Counted from the first letter of the stretch, positions 26,664 through 35,396 are shown. The stretch: 64,000 nt of DNA from Planctomycetaceae bacterium (GCA_020638955.1 JACKHO010000008.1:349051-413050); one strand, 5' to 3'. The notes: generated from the letters alone by a model not told the origin. Made by a program: numbers and translations.

Positions 26664-27881
26664 GTGCGGTCTGTTTATCGTGCGAGCTGGCTGTACTGCG
26701 GTGATGGTCCACCCCTCGCAGAGGGTTACGTCGTTGTTGAACTTGGTCGCATCGTCGAAGTCGGGCAGGGGACCTTCAGCGGAGAAGCCGACGAGGTCAC
26801 TAATCTCACCGGATACGCACTCCTCCCGCAGCTCGTCAATGTGCACACGCACCTTGAGTTCAGTCTGCTTGAGAAGCCGATAGAGCCGCGAGACCGTTTT
26901 GCCGACTGGATTCAGTCGGTTGTGAAATGGCGGCGCCAGTCGGGAGGCGATGTTCTCGAAGCAGTCCAGGCGGGGCTGAAAGAATCCTTCGCGTCGGGCG
27001 TCGGGACTATTGGGGAAATTGCCACGTCTGACTGGCACCGGGACTTCGAAGGTTTCGGGCAAGCCGAAACGCCTGGCATCGTCGTCTTTCGAGAGCTGTT
27101 GGGCCTGAACCCCGATGCCATTGAAACGCAGTTGGAAGTTGCCAGAAAGCATCTTGCTGACCGACCTGCCGAGGGTGTGCGCCTGGGGCTGAGTCCTCAC
27201 GCACCGTATTCCGTTCACCCAGAATTGTTTCACCGACTTGTCGATTACGTGGCGGCGATACCGCAGCAGCCGGTTGTTGCCATGCACCTTGCCGAGTCGC
27301 CCGCAGAGCTGCAGTTGTTGCGAAGTGGAGATGGCCCGCTGGCCGACATGCTCAAGGATTTTGGTGTCTGGCAGGAGGGCGTTTTTCAACGCGAAACTCG
27401 ACCGCTCGATTACCTCAATCAATTGGCGCGCCTGGATCGCAGCATTGTGGTCCACGGAAACTATCTCGACGAAGTAGCGCTGCAGTTTCTGGCGGATCAT
27501 GAACAAATGTCGGTCGCCTACTGCCCCCGGACGCATGCGGCCATGGGGCATCCCACGCATCCCTGGCGGGAAATGTTGCGACGTGGGATCAACGTTGCCC
27601 TGGGAACAGACAGTCGGGCATCCAATCCTGATTTGTCGGTTTGGGAGGAGCTGCGGCTGCTGGCGACGCTGGCCCCGGACATGGCGGCCTCTGAGCTTCT
27701 GAAGCTAGCCACCGTGAATGGTGCTCGAGCGTTGGGGCTCGAACCAGGTACCGCATCGATTACTGCGGGGCATCCGGCTCACGTCTTGGTGGTACCATTG
27801 AGTTCGGTAGCAATTGCCGATCCCGAAGCCACGTTGTTCAAAACACCCCTTGTAGCCGGGTGTATGCGTAAACTGGGGTAG
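26664..27881 (+). CDS. Amidohydrolase, chlorohydrolase/aminofutalosine deaminase-like
   Basis: 405 residues, a TIM-barrel amidohydrolase. Metal ligands are visible in VNVHTHLEFS, MHLAESPAE, VHGNYL and GTDSRASNPDLS; LGLSPHAPYSV is also conserved. The pattern is that of the TrzA/MtaD/aminodeoxyfutalosine deaminase group, which deaminates purine-like or related substrates. A role in the futalosine route to menaquinone is possible, but no mqn genes are visible nearby. The start is a GTG at 26664, 14 bp after the STAS gene. Confidence 0.85.
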   Translation: MRSVYRASWLYCGDGPPLAEGYVVVELGRIVEVGQGTFSGEADEVTNLTGYALLPQLVNVHTHLEFSLLEKPIEPRDRFADWIQSVVKWRRQSGGDVLEAVQAGLKESFASGVGTIGEIATSDWHRDFEGFGQAETPGIVVFRELLGLNPDAIETQLEVARKHLADRPAEGVRLGLSPHAPYSVHPELFHRLVDYVAAIPQQPVVAMHLAESPAELQLLRSGDGPLADMLKDFGVWQEGVFQRETRPLDYLNQLARLDRSIVVHGNYLDEVALQFLADHEQMSVAYCPRTHAAMGHPTHPWREMLRRGINVALGTDSRASNPDLSVWEELRLLATLAPDMAASELLKLATVNGARALGLEPGTASITAGHPAHVLVVPLSSVAIADPEATLFKTPLVAGCMRKLG

Positions 27882-28101
27882 TTTTTTCGGGCAAGGGTGT
27901 GGGGGATGTCGCCGTTTGCGACGTTGGCTCAACTGCAGTCTCGAACAGCGGCGGGTGACAGTTGGTCCGGTTAGGCAAACCTTACGGATTCGACCTGTTG
28001 AACCGGTCTTGTTCGTCGTCGGAATGAATCATCTTGTGCTGGTTGAGCGGTCCAACGTGCCGATACGCATGACACCGATTCTGCGTTAAGGATTTCAGCA
28101 C

Positions 28102-30162
28102 ATGATGCGCCGACGCCATTATCAACTCGATCGACTGCTGTTCGCCGCAGTTTCACTGTGCCTCGTTTGGGGATGCGCACGGGATTCGAGCAACGTTCGA
28201 TATCTGGGAGAACCAGACCATCAGTACTATCAGGCCGAGGCGACGAACATCGCGTTTCCGGTCACGGAGAGTTACACCGAAGGAACGATCAACTCCGCCG
28301 CGCCACGTACGATTCAGAATATCGAAGAAGCTCCACTTCACGATTTGACGCTGGCTGAGTGCCTGCAGACCGCACTGCAGAACAGCCACATCATTCGTTC
28401 CGGCGGAACATTTCTTTCGTCCGGTAACCCCATTTACACGAATCCCGACCGCGTCTCGTCGATTTACGACCCCGCCCTTCAGGAGTCGGGAGTGCTGTTC
28501 GGCAACCGTGGTGTGGAAGCGGCCCTGTCGGCCTTCGACGCCCAGTTCACCACCAGCATGCTTTGGGGACGCAACGAAACCGTTCAGAACAATGCGTTCT
28601 TCGGCGGCGGTCTGACGCCCGGTGGAACGCTCGTTGCTGAGACGGGGAACTTCAATGCGGGGCTGCAAAAGTCTTTCGGTAACGGCGGCATTGTCACGTT
28701 GGGCCATTCCGTGAACTATCTGCAGTCCAATGCGGCCCAGTTGTTCCCTTCGGCTTACTCTGGAAACGTACAGCTTCAATATCAGTTGCCGTTGCTGGCC
28801 GGTTCAGGCACCGAGTTCACTCGGATTGCCGGTCCCATCGGTCAACAGTTTGGCGGACTGACGGGTGTGTCGCAGGGCGTGATTATTGCCCGCATCAACA
28901 ATGACATTGCCCTGGCCGACTTCGAATCAGCGGTTCGCAACATGTCGAAAGACGTGGAAGATGCCTACTGGGATTTGTACCTCGCGTATCGCAACTATCA
29001 CACCGCGATGACGGCCTGGGAGTCGGCCCTCGAAACCTGGCGGACTGCTCAAATCCAGCTCGATTTGGGTTCACGCACCCGGGCGGAAGTTGCTCAGGCA
29101 CGAGATCAGCTCTTTGCGATGGAAGCGGCCAAGGAAAATTCCCAGTCGAATATCTTTACTTCCGAAGTCCGGCTTCGTCGTCTGATGGGTTTGCCTGTCA
29201 ACGACGGCAGTGTGCTGCGACCTATCGACGAGCCTGTCAGTGCTGAACTGGTTCCGGACTGGTACGCATCGATGACCGAAGCCCTCACGCATCGAGTCGA
29301 GTTGCGACGTCAGAAGTGGAACATCAAAAGTCTGGAGCTACAGTTGCGGGCAGCTCACAGCCTGACACGTCCCCGGTTGGACTTCATCAGCAGCTATCAG
29401 GTCAACGGATTCGGTGACCACTTGCTGGCCAACACCGACAACGATGTGGCAGGGACGGCACAGGGCCTCAACAGTTTCTACGAAACCATTAATCAGGGTG
29501 ACCAGACTGGTTGGAACCTCGGGCTGCAAATGTCCATGCCCGTCGGATTCCGTTCAGCACAGACACAAGTTCGAAACTACGAAATCCGGCTCGCCAAGGC
29601 ACAGCGTGTGTTGTCAGAGCAAGAGCAGGAAATCAGTCACGAACTGGCCGTCGCCTTCCAGGAACTCGCCCGGGCCTATGCCACGGCCCAAACCAATATG
29701 AACCGTCTGTTGGCTGCCAGCGAGAACGTCAAATACCTGGAACCAAACGTCCGCGAAGGGGATAAACTGCTTGACGATTTGCTGCGGGCTCAAACGCGTA
29801 ATGCCGAAGCCGAAGTTGCCTACTACCAGAGTCTCGTCGACTACAACAAAGCGTTGACAAACTTGCAGTACCGCAAGGGAGTGCTGCTGGAGCACAATGG
29901 AATTTATCTGGCAGAGGGAGCCTGGACTGCTGAGGCGTACAACGACAGTGATCGCCGAGCCGAAGCACGTGCCTACGCTATGGATGAGCCATTCGTCTTC
30001 CCCGCACCGGAACCGTTTGCGTCCTCGGGACCTGTTGACGGTGTGTATTCCACCGTTGAAGAAGTGTCTGGCGACGCTCCTGCTGACATGGAAGAAACAC
30101 AGCCGACGGAAAATGAATCGTCCGAGGTGGAGACGGCTTCAGGGACTGCGACTCTCGAATAA
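28102..30162 (+). CDS. TolC-like outer membrane efflux lipoprotein
   Basis: 686 residues. An N-terminal signal ends in a lipobox-like LVWGC (Cys25), so it is probably a lipoprotein. The body shows two halves of long heptad helices typical of TolC/OEP proteins (DVEDAYWDLYLAYRNYHTAM, then EVAQARDQLFAMEAAKEN; second half QEISHELAVAFQELARAYAT and DDLLRAQTRNAEAEVAYYQS). The last 90 residues are acidic and probably disordered, an addition to the usual OEP length. No inner-membrane pump or adaptor is adjacent. Confidence 0.87.
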   Translation: MMRRRHYQLDRLLFAAVSLCLVWGCARDSSNVRYLGEPDHQYYQAEATNIAFPVTESYTEGTINSAAPRTIQNIEEAPLHDLTLAECLQTALQNSHIIRSGGTFLSSGNPIYTNPDRVSSIYDPALQESGVLFGNRGVEAALSAFDAQFTTSMLWGRNETVQNNAFFGGGLTPGGTLVAETGNFNAGLQKSFGNGGIVTLGHSVNYLQSNAAQLFPSAYSGNVQLQYQLPLLAGSGTEFTRIAGPIGQQFGGLTGVSQGVIIARINNDIALADFESAVRNMSKDVEDAYWDLYLAYRNYHTAMTAWESALETWRTAQIQLDLGSRTRAEVAQARDQLFAMEAAKENSQSNIFTSEVRLRRLMGLPVNDGSVLRPIDEPVSAELVPDWYASMTEALTHRVELRRQKWNIKSLELQLRAAHSLTRPRLDFISSYQVNGFGDHLLANTDNDVAGTAQGLNSFYETINQGDQTGWNLGLQMSMPVGFRSAQTQVRNYEIRLAKAQRVLSEQEQEISHELAVAFQELARAYATAQTNMNRLLAASENVKYLEPNVREGDKLLDDLLRAQTRNAEAEVAYYQSLVDYNKALTNLQYRKGVLLEHNGIYLAEGAWTAEAYNDSDRRAEARAYAMDEPFVFPAPEPFASSGPVDGVYSTVEEVSGDAPADMEETQPTENESSEVETASGTATLE

Positions 30163-30213
30163 TCGCACTCGATTGTGGCTCAAGGAATGCGAACGGCTGG
30201 CAGCTTGAGTTTC

Positions 30214-30353
30214 GTAGGGTGTGTGCAGCAAGTCGCCGGATTATGGTGGGTTACGTCCGCGACTCAGACATTACGGATATGGCACACTGCCTCTCGCATT
30301 GAACGACTTGCGTAACGCACCAATTGGACTGACGCGGACTCCCCCCACCCTAC
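30214..30353. repeat. Palindromic intergenic element (GTAGGGTG...CACCCTAC), copy 1
   Basis: A 140-bp element with nested inverted repeats: GTAGGGTG at 30214-30221 pairs with CACCCTAC at 30346-30353, and an inner GGTGGGTTACG pairs with CGTAACGCACC (one mismatch). A second copy with the same layout lies at 32161-32292. It fills most of the gap between the TolC-like gene and the convergent gene at 30404. It is probably a REP/MITE-like repeat that folds as RNA or DNA. Confidence 0.6.
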
Positions 30354-30403
30354 AAAGACTTACGCGTCGCGGCTCACGGCAGAATACGAAATCGAAAATC
30401 GCT

Positions 30404-30961
30404 CTACGGAAGTCGAACGGCTGGCAGTTTGAGGGTGCCGTGCCAGTGGTAACCTCCCCGATGTTCCTTCTGCTCGGGGACGGAAATGGTCGCCTCCAGA
30501 AAGTACGGCGTGTTGTCACCTGCGGCGATGATCCAGACATTCTCAGGTCCAAAGTCGAGGAGAGCACGAGCATCTTTCGGAATGCCGCATCCCCTTTGTG
30601 AGACGTTGAATGTCAAACTGCTGTCGTATGGCAGTGTCAAATCGACGTTCTGACGCCGACCGCCGCTATACACAAATACCTGAGCGCGTTCCAGTTCCTG
30701 GCCATCCGCATCGACAATCCGAACCGACAGATAGTTCGAGTCCCAGTGAATCTGTTGTGGGTTCACGATATCAACCAGGTTTTCGAGTGTCAGGTAGGCA
30801 TTCAGAATCGGCGTGCCGTTGAGATTGTCTTTCACACGCACTTCCATACGTCCGCGGAATCCATTCACAGTGTCCGACCAAGGTTCCTCGTCTGCTCTCG
30901 CTTGAGGTGCGGTGAGTGATGAGACAATCAACAGGGCAAATAGCGGGACGAATCGGTGCAT
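30404..30961 (-). CDS. Secreted hypothetical protein
   Basis: 185 residues from the ATG at 30961, with GGAG 10 bp upstream; two earlier in-frame starts at 30976 and 31009 exist. A signal peptide (MHRFVPLFALLIVSSLTAPQ, cleavage probably after ARA) is followed by a beta-rich region (GRMEVRVKDNLNGT, NYLSVRIVDADG, AQVFVYSGG) and one Cys. No family recognised. It stands alone, divergent from ThuA. Confidence 0.75.
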   Translation of the reverse strand: MHRFVPLFALLIVSSLTAPQARADEEPWSDTVNGFRGRMEVRVKDNLNGTPILNAYLTLENLVDIVNPQQIHWDSNYLSVRIVDADGQELERAQVFVYSGGRRQNVDLTLPYDSSLTFNVSQRGCGIPKDARALLDFGPENVWIIAAGDNTPYFLEATISVPEQKEHRGGYHWHGTLKLPAVRLP

Positions 30962-31163
30962 GAGGGACTCCGTCATGTTCTCGCGGGATGGACTCAGGCT
31001 TAGTCGCAATTGGCAAATGTAAAATTCCCCGAAAATCGCTCCCAGCAGAATTTCAAGGGAATTTCCGTTCCTGACCTTCGAGTGACGGGACGGCGACGCA
31101 CATGCAGGTTACCATCAAAGCGAGAAGTTCTGGACTGCATTTGATGAATTGAGGATCCTGTTG

Positions 31164-32084
31164 ATGCTGCGTCGCGCATTCCTACTGCTGAGTTGTCTTT
31201 CGCTGTTGGCGACATCTGCCATGAGCGCTGATTCAAAAAAACTGGTCATTGTCGCGGGCAAGCCTTCGCACCCACCCAGAATGCACGAATTCAATGCGGG
31301 TGTGCAGCTTCTTGCCAAGTGCCTGCAAGGCATTGAGGGTCTCGACGTACACGTGGTGCTGAACGGCTGGCCTGAGTCGGAAGAAGTCTTCGACGGTGCC
31401 GACGCGGTTGTGTTCTACATGGATGGTGGCGGCCGTCACGAAGTCGTGCAGGAGAACGGGCGCCGACTCAAGCTGATTGATGAATGGGTCAAGAATGGCG
31501 TGGGAATTGGCTGCATGCATTACGGGGTCGAAATCATCCCCGATCAGGCGGGGCAGGAATTCAAACGCTGGATTGGTGGCCACTACGAAAACATGTTCTC
31601 GTGTAATCCCATTTGGGAACCAAGTTTCACGGTGTTACCGGATCACCCCATTACACGGGGCGTGAAGCCGTTCACCATTAAGGACGAGTGGTACTTCAAC
31701 ATGCGGTTCGTGCAGGACATTCCCGGCAACGTGCCCAAGGATGTCGATGGCGTGAAATTTGTACCAATTCTCGTGGCCGTTCCCTCCGACGAAGTGCGTG
31801 ATGGTCCCTATGTTTATCCGAAGGGCCCTTACCCACACATTCAGCAAGACAAAGGTCGGGCGGAAGCGATGATGTGGTCCGTCGAACGCCCCAATGGTGG
31901 TCGCGGCTTTGGGTTCACTGGCGGACACTTCCACGACAACTGGGGGAATGACGACTACCGCAAGACCGTACTCAACAGTTTCCTCTGGCTGGCCCACGCC
32001 GAAGTACCGGCTGGCGGCGTCGAGTCGAAACTGGCAGAAGGGGACCTGGACGCGAATTTGGATCCCAAACCGCCGCGCAAGTAA
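31164..32084 (+). CDS. Secreted ThuA-like protein
   Basis: 306 residues from the ATG at 31164, 9 bp after GAGG; a TTG at 31149 is the alternative. The signal peptide MLRRAFLLLSCLSLLATSAMS is followed by a ThuA domain of the class I glutamine amidotransferase-like fold: IVAGKPSHPPRMHEFNAGV, FYMDGGGRH, GIGCMHYGVE, GGHYENMF and FGFTGGHFHDNWG. ThuA proteins are associated with sugar utilisation; the reaction is not established. Such secreted forms are common in planctomycetes. Confidence 0.9.
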   Translation: MLRRAFLLLSCLSLLATSAMSADSKKLVIVAGKPSHPPRMHEFNAGVQLLAKCLQGIEGLDVHVVLNGWPESEEVFDGADAVVFYMDGGGRHEVVQENGRRLKLIDEWVKNGVGIGCMHYGVEIIPDQAGQEFKRWIGGHYENMFSCNPIWEPSFTVLPDHPITRGVKPFTIKDEWYFNMRFVQDIPGNVPKDVDGVKFVPILVAVPSDEVRDGPYVYPKGPYPHIQQDKGRAEAMMWSVERPNGGRGFGFTGGHFHDNWGNDDYRKTVLNSFLWLAHAEVPAGGVESKLAEGDLDANLDPKPPRK

Positions 32085-32160
32085 ACAGGTTGGGTGTTCG
32101 GTTTGAGTGAGGTTCGCTACTCTCCCCTGAGTTGTGCCAACAGTCGGCGAACGAGAACTT

Positions 32161-32292
32161 GTAGGTTGCGGTGAAGTCCGCAGAATTGAATTGGTGGGTT
32201 ACGCAAGCCGCCGGTGTTGATGGTCGAAAGATTGCAGATCATCGGAAACGCGGACGTAACCCAACATTTCATACTTGCTTCACCCACCCTAC
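32161..32292. repeat. Palindromic intergenic element, copy 2
   Basis: A 132-bp element with the same layout as 30214-30353: GTAGG at the left, TTGGTGGGTTACG near 32191-32203, GCGGACGTAACCCAAC near 32252-32266, and CACCCTAC at 32285-32292. It ends 33 bp before the gatB start. Two copies within 2 kb of each other suggest a mobile or amplified non-coding repeat. Confidence 0.55.
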
Positions 32293-32325
32293 ATGCGGAA
32301 TGAGTCATTCAGGTTAGTTATTGCA

Positions 32326-33816
32326 ATGCAGTACGAAGTTGTTGTGGGACTGGAAGTCCACGTGCAGTTGTTGACGAAGAGCAAAATCTTTTGCGGCTGC
32401 GCGAACAAGTTTAATCCCGACAATCCCAACACGCAGACGTGCCCAGTCTGTCTGGGATTGCCCGGTTCACTGCCGGTGCTCAATGCGGAAGCGTTCCGGC
32501 TGTCCTGCATTACCGCAATGGCCCTCAACTGCGAAATTGCCCGCTTCACGAAGTGGGACCGCAAGCAGTACTACTACCCCGATTTGCCGAAGGGGTACCA
32601 AATCAGTCAGTACGATTTGCCGTTCAGCGAACATGGCTGGATTGAGGCTCAGGTGGAAGATGGCCCCGTCCGCAAAATTCGGATTCTGCGAGCCCACCTT
32701 GAAGAAGATGCTGGCAAAAACATCCACGATGAGTCGGGCAGGGGAGGGGACAGCAAGGTCGACCTCAACCGGGCCGGAACGCCGCTGCTCGAAATTGTCA
32801 GCCAGCCGGATATTCGTTCGGCTGCGGAAGCGAAGGCGTGTCTGGAAGAACTGCATTTGCTGCTGACGTTCCTCGGTGTGTCCGACTGCAACATGCAGGA
32901 GGGAAGTCTCCGGTGTGATGCCAACGTCAACTTGCACATCCAGACCGAGTCAGGCGACAAAGTGGCCACACCCATTGTCGAAATCAAGAACCTCAACACA
33001 TTCCGCGGCGTCGAAGCGGCGATTGAAGTTGAGGTGAAGCGGCAGTTGGAAGAGTTCAAGAAGACCGGCCGCAAACTGGGTGACCCCGGCGTCGAGAAAG
33101 AAACGCGCGGCTGGGATGCCGAACGCAACACAACCTTCGCGCAGCGGGGTAAAGAAGAAGCCGCGGACTACCGTTACTTTCCCGACCCTGACCTCGTGCC
33201 GGTGGTTGTGAGTGAAGAACAGCTCACGGAATGGCGCACGTTTGTGTGCGAATCTCCCTCGCGACGTCGCCGACGTTTTCAGGAAGCAGGACTCTCAGCA
33301 TATGACGCCGAAGTCATTGTGAATCAGGGACGGGAATTCGCCGACTACTACGAGCGTGTCGCCGATGCAATTGGTGACGCCAAGCAGGCTGCCAACTGGG
33401 CGACACAGGATGTCCTGCGCACGCTCAACGACAAGCAGCAAACCATTGACGACTTCGCCCTGTCCTCAGATGTTCTGGCCGCATTGCTGAAACGAATTGT
33501 CGACGGCGACATCACGGTGAAGAGTGGACGCGAACTGTTTGCCGCACTCATCGAGGAAGCGGACGACGGACAAGCCGCCGCCGCATCCCGGATTGATGAA
33601 CTCATCGAAGAACGCGGTCTCAAGGTTGTGAATGACACCGGCGCACTCGATGCTGCCATCGACGCTGCACTCGCCGAAAGTCCTCAGGCTGTGGAAGACT
33701 TCCGGAATGGAAAGCAACAGGCGGTGGGGGCTGTCATCGGTAAGGTGATGAAGTCCCTCAAAGGCGCCGACCCGAAGCAGGTCCGCGAACGAATCATCGA
33801 AAAACTCAGCGGCTGA
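32326..33816 (+). CDS. gatB: Aspartyl/glutamyl-tRNA(Asn/Gln) amidotransferase subunit B
   Basis: 496 residues from the ATG at 32326 (MQYEVVVGLEVHVQL); an earlier in-frame start at 32275 lies in the repeat. GatB motifs are clear: SKIFCGCANKF, CPVCLGLPGSLPVLN (metal-binding cysteines), DLPKGYQISQYD, HLEEDAGK and VDLNRAGTPLLEIVS, with the helical C-terminal tail domain. It is the transamidase subunit that activates misacylated tRNA; gatA and gatC are not in this window. Confidence 0.96.
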   Translation: MQYEVVVGLEVHVQLLTKSKIFCGCANKFNPDNPNTQTCPVCLGLPGSLPVLNAEAFRLSCITAMALNCEIARFTKWDRKQYYYPDLPKGYQISQYDLPFSEHGWIEAQVEDGPVRKIRILRAHLEEDAGKNIHDESGRGGDSKVDLNRAGTPLLEIVSQPDIRSAAEAKACLEELHLLLTFLGVSDCNMQEGSLRCDANVNLHIQTESGDKVATPIVEIKNLNTFRGVEAAIEVEVKRQLEEFKKTGRKLGDPGVEKETRGWDAERNTTFAQRGKEEAADYRYFPDPDLVPVVVSEEQLTEWRTFVCESPSRRRRRFQEAGLSAYDAEVIVNQGREFADYYERVADAIGDAKQAANWATQDVLRTLNDKQQTIDDFALSSDVLAALLKRIVDGDITVKSGRELFAALIEEADDGQAAAASRIDELIEERGLKVVNDTGALDAAIDAALAESPQAVEDFRNGKQQAVGAVIGKVMKSLKGADPKQVRERIIEKLSG

Positions 33817-33835
33817 TTTTCTGTTGCGGTGGATT

Positions 33836-34018
33836 AAACCACGGAGGCACTGAGGACACCGAGAAGAACGTAGGCCGGTCCGGAGCAAGCGGAGTAGTTA
33901 CTGAAACTTCAGCTACTGGTACGAAGTCGCTTAGGCACCAGAAATCAGTGTTTGCGGCTGTTGATTGCGTAGTTCCGGCCATGACGTACTTGCGGATGCC
34001 TCCGTGTCCTCTGTGCCT
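33836..34018. repeat. Palindromic intergenic element interrupted by the IS110 insertion
   Basis: The left arm (33836-33863, AAACCACGGAGGCACTGAGG then ACACCGAG) is complementary to the right arm, which is split by the insertion sequence: its first part is at 34000-34018 and the remainder (CCGTGGTTTTT) is at 35244-35254. Joining these two parts at the CT core restores an arm with three mismatches to the left one. The interior (33864-33999) contains a weaker pairing around GGCCGG/CCGGCC. No gene was seen between gatB and the insertion sequence. Confidence 0.7.
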
Positions 34019-34021
34019 TGT

Positions 34022-34053
34022 AAGTTGTGATGGTCGTGATTGGCGGGGATTTT
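34022..34053. repeat. IS110 subterminal inverted repeat, left
   Basis: 32 bp, starting AAGTTGTGATGG, complementary to 35192-35223 with a single mismatch. It starts 5 bp inside the left end. Confidence 0.85.
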
Positions 34054-34089
34054 TGGGAGAATTTGTTCGCCTGAAAGTGGCGGCCCAAA

Positions 34090-34270
34090 AGGAACAGGAG
34101 ATGGCCTGGCAGGGACATCTCCTGGGGAGAATGGAGTTCGTTCTGTGCCCTGATCGCGATTTGATGATCGACGCGGAGCTGGGAACACATTCTCTCGTCT
34201 TCTGGGTCATCCCGTACAGTCGCCAGAGCACGACACGTTGTCGGAGCTCGTTTCCACAAGGCAGGGAGAT
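34090..34270 (+). ncRNA. Putative IS110 bridge RNA
   Basis: About 180 nt between the left inverted repeat and the transposase start; exact ends are estimates. A 5' stem-loop is formed by CAGGAGATG (34095-34103) and CATCTCCTG (34116-34124). A target-binding loop is closed by GAGAATG (34127-34133) and CATTCTC (34188-34194). It contains TCTGTGCC (34142-34149), identical to the left target (34010-34017), and CGCGGAG (34172-34178), which pairs with right target CTCCGTG with one G-T wobble. A donor loop follows: ACAGTCGC (34216-34223) equals the right element end (35235-35242), a hairpin (34226-34249) separates, and ACAAG (34256-34260) pairs with CTTGT at the left end. This order matches the published bridge RNA layout. 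Confidence 0.75.
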
Positions 34271-34271
34271 C

Positions 34272-35225
34272 ATGAAGACCACACCAGTTTACCTCGGAAT
34301 TGACGTTTCGAAAAGAACGTTGCACCTCGCCACCACGGAGAAGTTTCTCGACAAGTTCGACAACTTGCCCGCGGGGCATGAACAGCTCATCGCAATGGTG
34401 CGAAAATTCCCCCATGCCATCGTTGTCATGGAAGCCTCAGGCGGATACGAACGACTCGTAACAGAAGCCCTACAAGCGGCTGAAGTGCCAGTCGCCGTCG
34501 TACAGCCATCATGCGTTCGCTTCTTCGCCAAGAGCGTCAACATGCTGGCGAAGACCGACAAAATCGACGCCCGATTCATCGCGAAGTTTGGAACCGCAAC
34601 ACAACCGGCACTCACGCCGAAAACACCAGAAAACACTCGCAAATTGCGAGCACTGAGCGATCGCCGACAACAGGTCGTGGAAGATCGTGTCCGCGAAATG
34701 GCTCGCCTGGAGGCGTGTGCTGATGCTGAAGTCGCGGCCTGCATTCGCGACAGTATTGAGTCCTTGAACACCGTCGAACGCAATCTTGATGAACAAATCG
34801 AACGACTCATCCAGACTGATGCCGAGTTTCAGAAAAAGGCCCAGATCTTGTCGTCCCAGAAAGGCGTGGGGCAGAAGACGGTGAACGTTCTGCTGTCGCA
34901 TTTCCCCGAACTCGGAACACTCACGCGCGGTCAAGCCGCTGCCCTGGCCGGCCTGGCTCCCCACGCCCGAGAATCAGGCAACTGGTGCGGTCGACGAAGA
35001 ATCTACGGAGGCCGAGCGGCTGCCCGATGTGCGCTCTATATGGCCGCAAAAACCGCCGCCCGCTGGTGTCCAGTCATCAGCGCGTTCTACCAACGCCTGC
35101 GTCAGCGCGGTAAACCGTACAACGTTGCAATCATCGCCTGCGCCCGAAAAATGCTCGTTCACCTCAACACACAACTGAAACCAGAAAATCGAAAATCCCC
35201 GCCAATCACGACCATCGCAACTTGA
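34272..35225 (+). CDS. IS110-family transposase (DEDD recombinase)
   Basis: 317 residues from the ATG at 34272, after GGGAG; the frame is open upstream to 33948, but that region encodes the bridge RNA and does not resemble the family. The RuvC-like DEDD domain is N-terminal: YLGIDVSK (first Asp), VVMEASGGY (Glu) and KTDKIDARFIAKF (the Asp pair). The C-terminal Transposase_20 region has KGVGQKTVNVLLSHFPELG and APHARESGNWCGRRRI, with the candidate catalytic Ser in RESG. The last codons overlap the right inverted repeat, so the C-terminal PPITTIAT is encoded by it. It should insert DNA guided by the bridge RNA. Confidence 0.93.
   Translation: MKTTPVYLGIDVSKRTLHLATTEKFLDKFDNLPAGHEQLIAMVRKFPHAIVVMEASGGYERLVTEALQAAEVPVAVVQPSCVRFFAKSVNMLAKTDKIDARFIAKFGTATQPALTPKTPENTRKLRALSDRRQQVVEDRVREMARLEACADAEVAACIRDSIESLNTVERNLDEQIERLIQTDAEFQKKAQILSSQKGVGQKTVNVLLSHFPELGTLTRGQAAALAGLAPHARESGNWCGRRRIYGGRAAARCALYMAAKTAARWCPVISAFYQRLRQRGKPYNVAIIACARKMLVHLNTQLKPENRKSPPITTIAT
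35192..35223. repeat. IS110 subterminal inverted repeat, right
   Basis: 32 bp complementary to 34022-34053 (31 of 32). It ends 18 bp before the right end and overlaps the end of the transposase gene. Confidence 0.85.
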
Positions 35226-35396
35226 CAAAACAACACAGTCGCTCCGTGGTTTTTCGACAACTTCAGCAGCAAGCCGTTTCCATCTCATCAGCAGACGGTC
35301 AATTGCGTTGGCCATTTAGCCGGAACAGCATCGTTCCCTGTTCACCGGACTCTCCGCTACGTAAGCTGACATTCAGCCTACAACCGGAGATCTCGA

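Larger units (their letters stand above)
34017..35241 (+). mobile_element. IS110-family insertion sequence (complete)
   Basis: 1225 bp. The ends were defined by restoring the interrupted palindrome: CT is present at both junctions (34017-34018 and 35242-35243), so one CT belongs to the element and one to the target. There is no other target duplication, as known for IS110 elements. The element holds a 250-bp non-coding left end with a bridge RNA, then one transposase gene, and a short right end of about 16 bp after the stop codon. Subterminal 32-bp inverted repeats lie at 34022-34053 and 35192-35223. The element seems intact. Confidence 0.85.

Noticed and set aside
27842..27890. Hairpin ACACCC/GGGTGT followed by a run of T
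   Set aside because: The stem is inside the amidohydrolase gene and the T-run is about 18 bp away, so it does not form an intrinsic terminator.
33948..34271. N-terminal extension of the IS110 transposase
   Set aside because: The open frame continues upstream, but this part encodes the bridge RNA and crosses the element boundary at 34017, so it cannot be part of the transposase.
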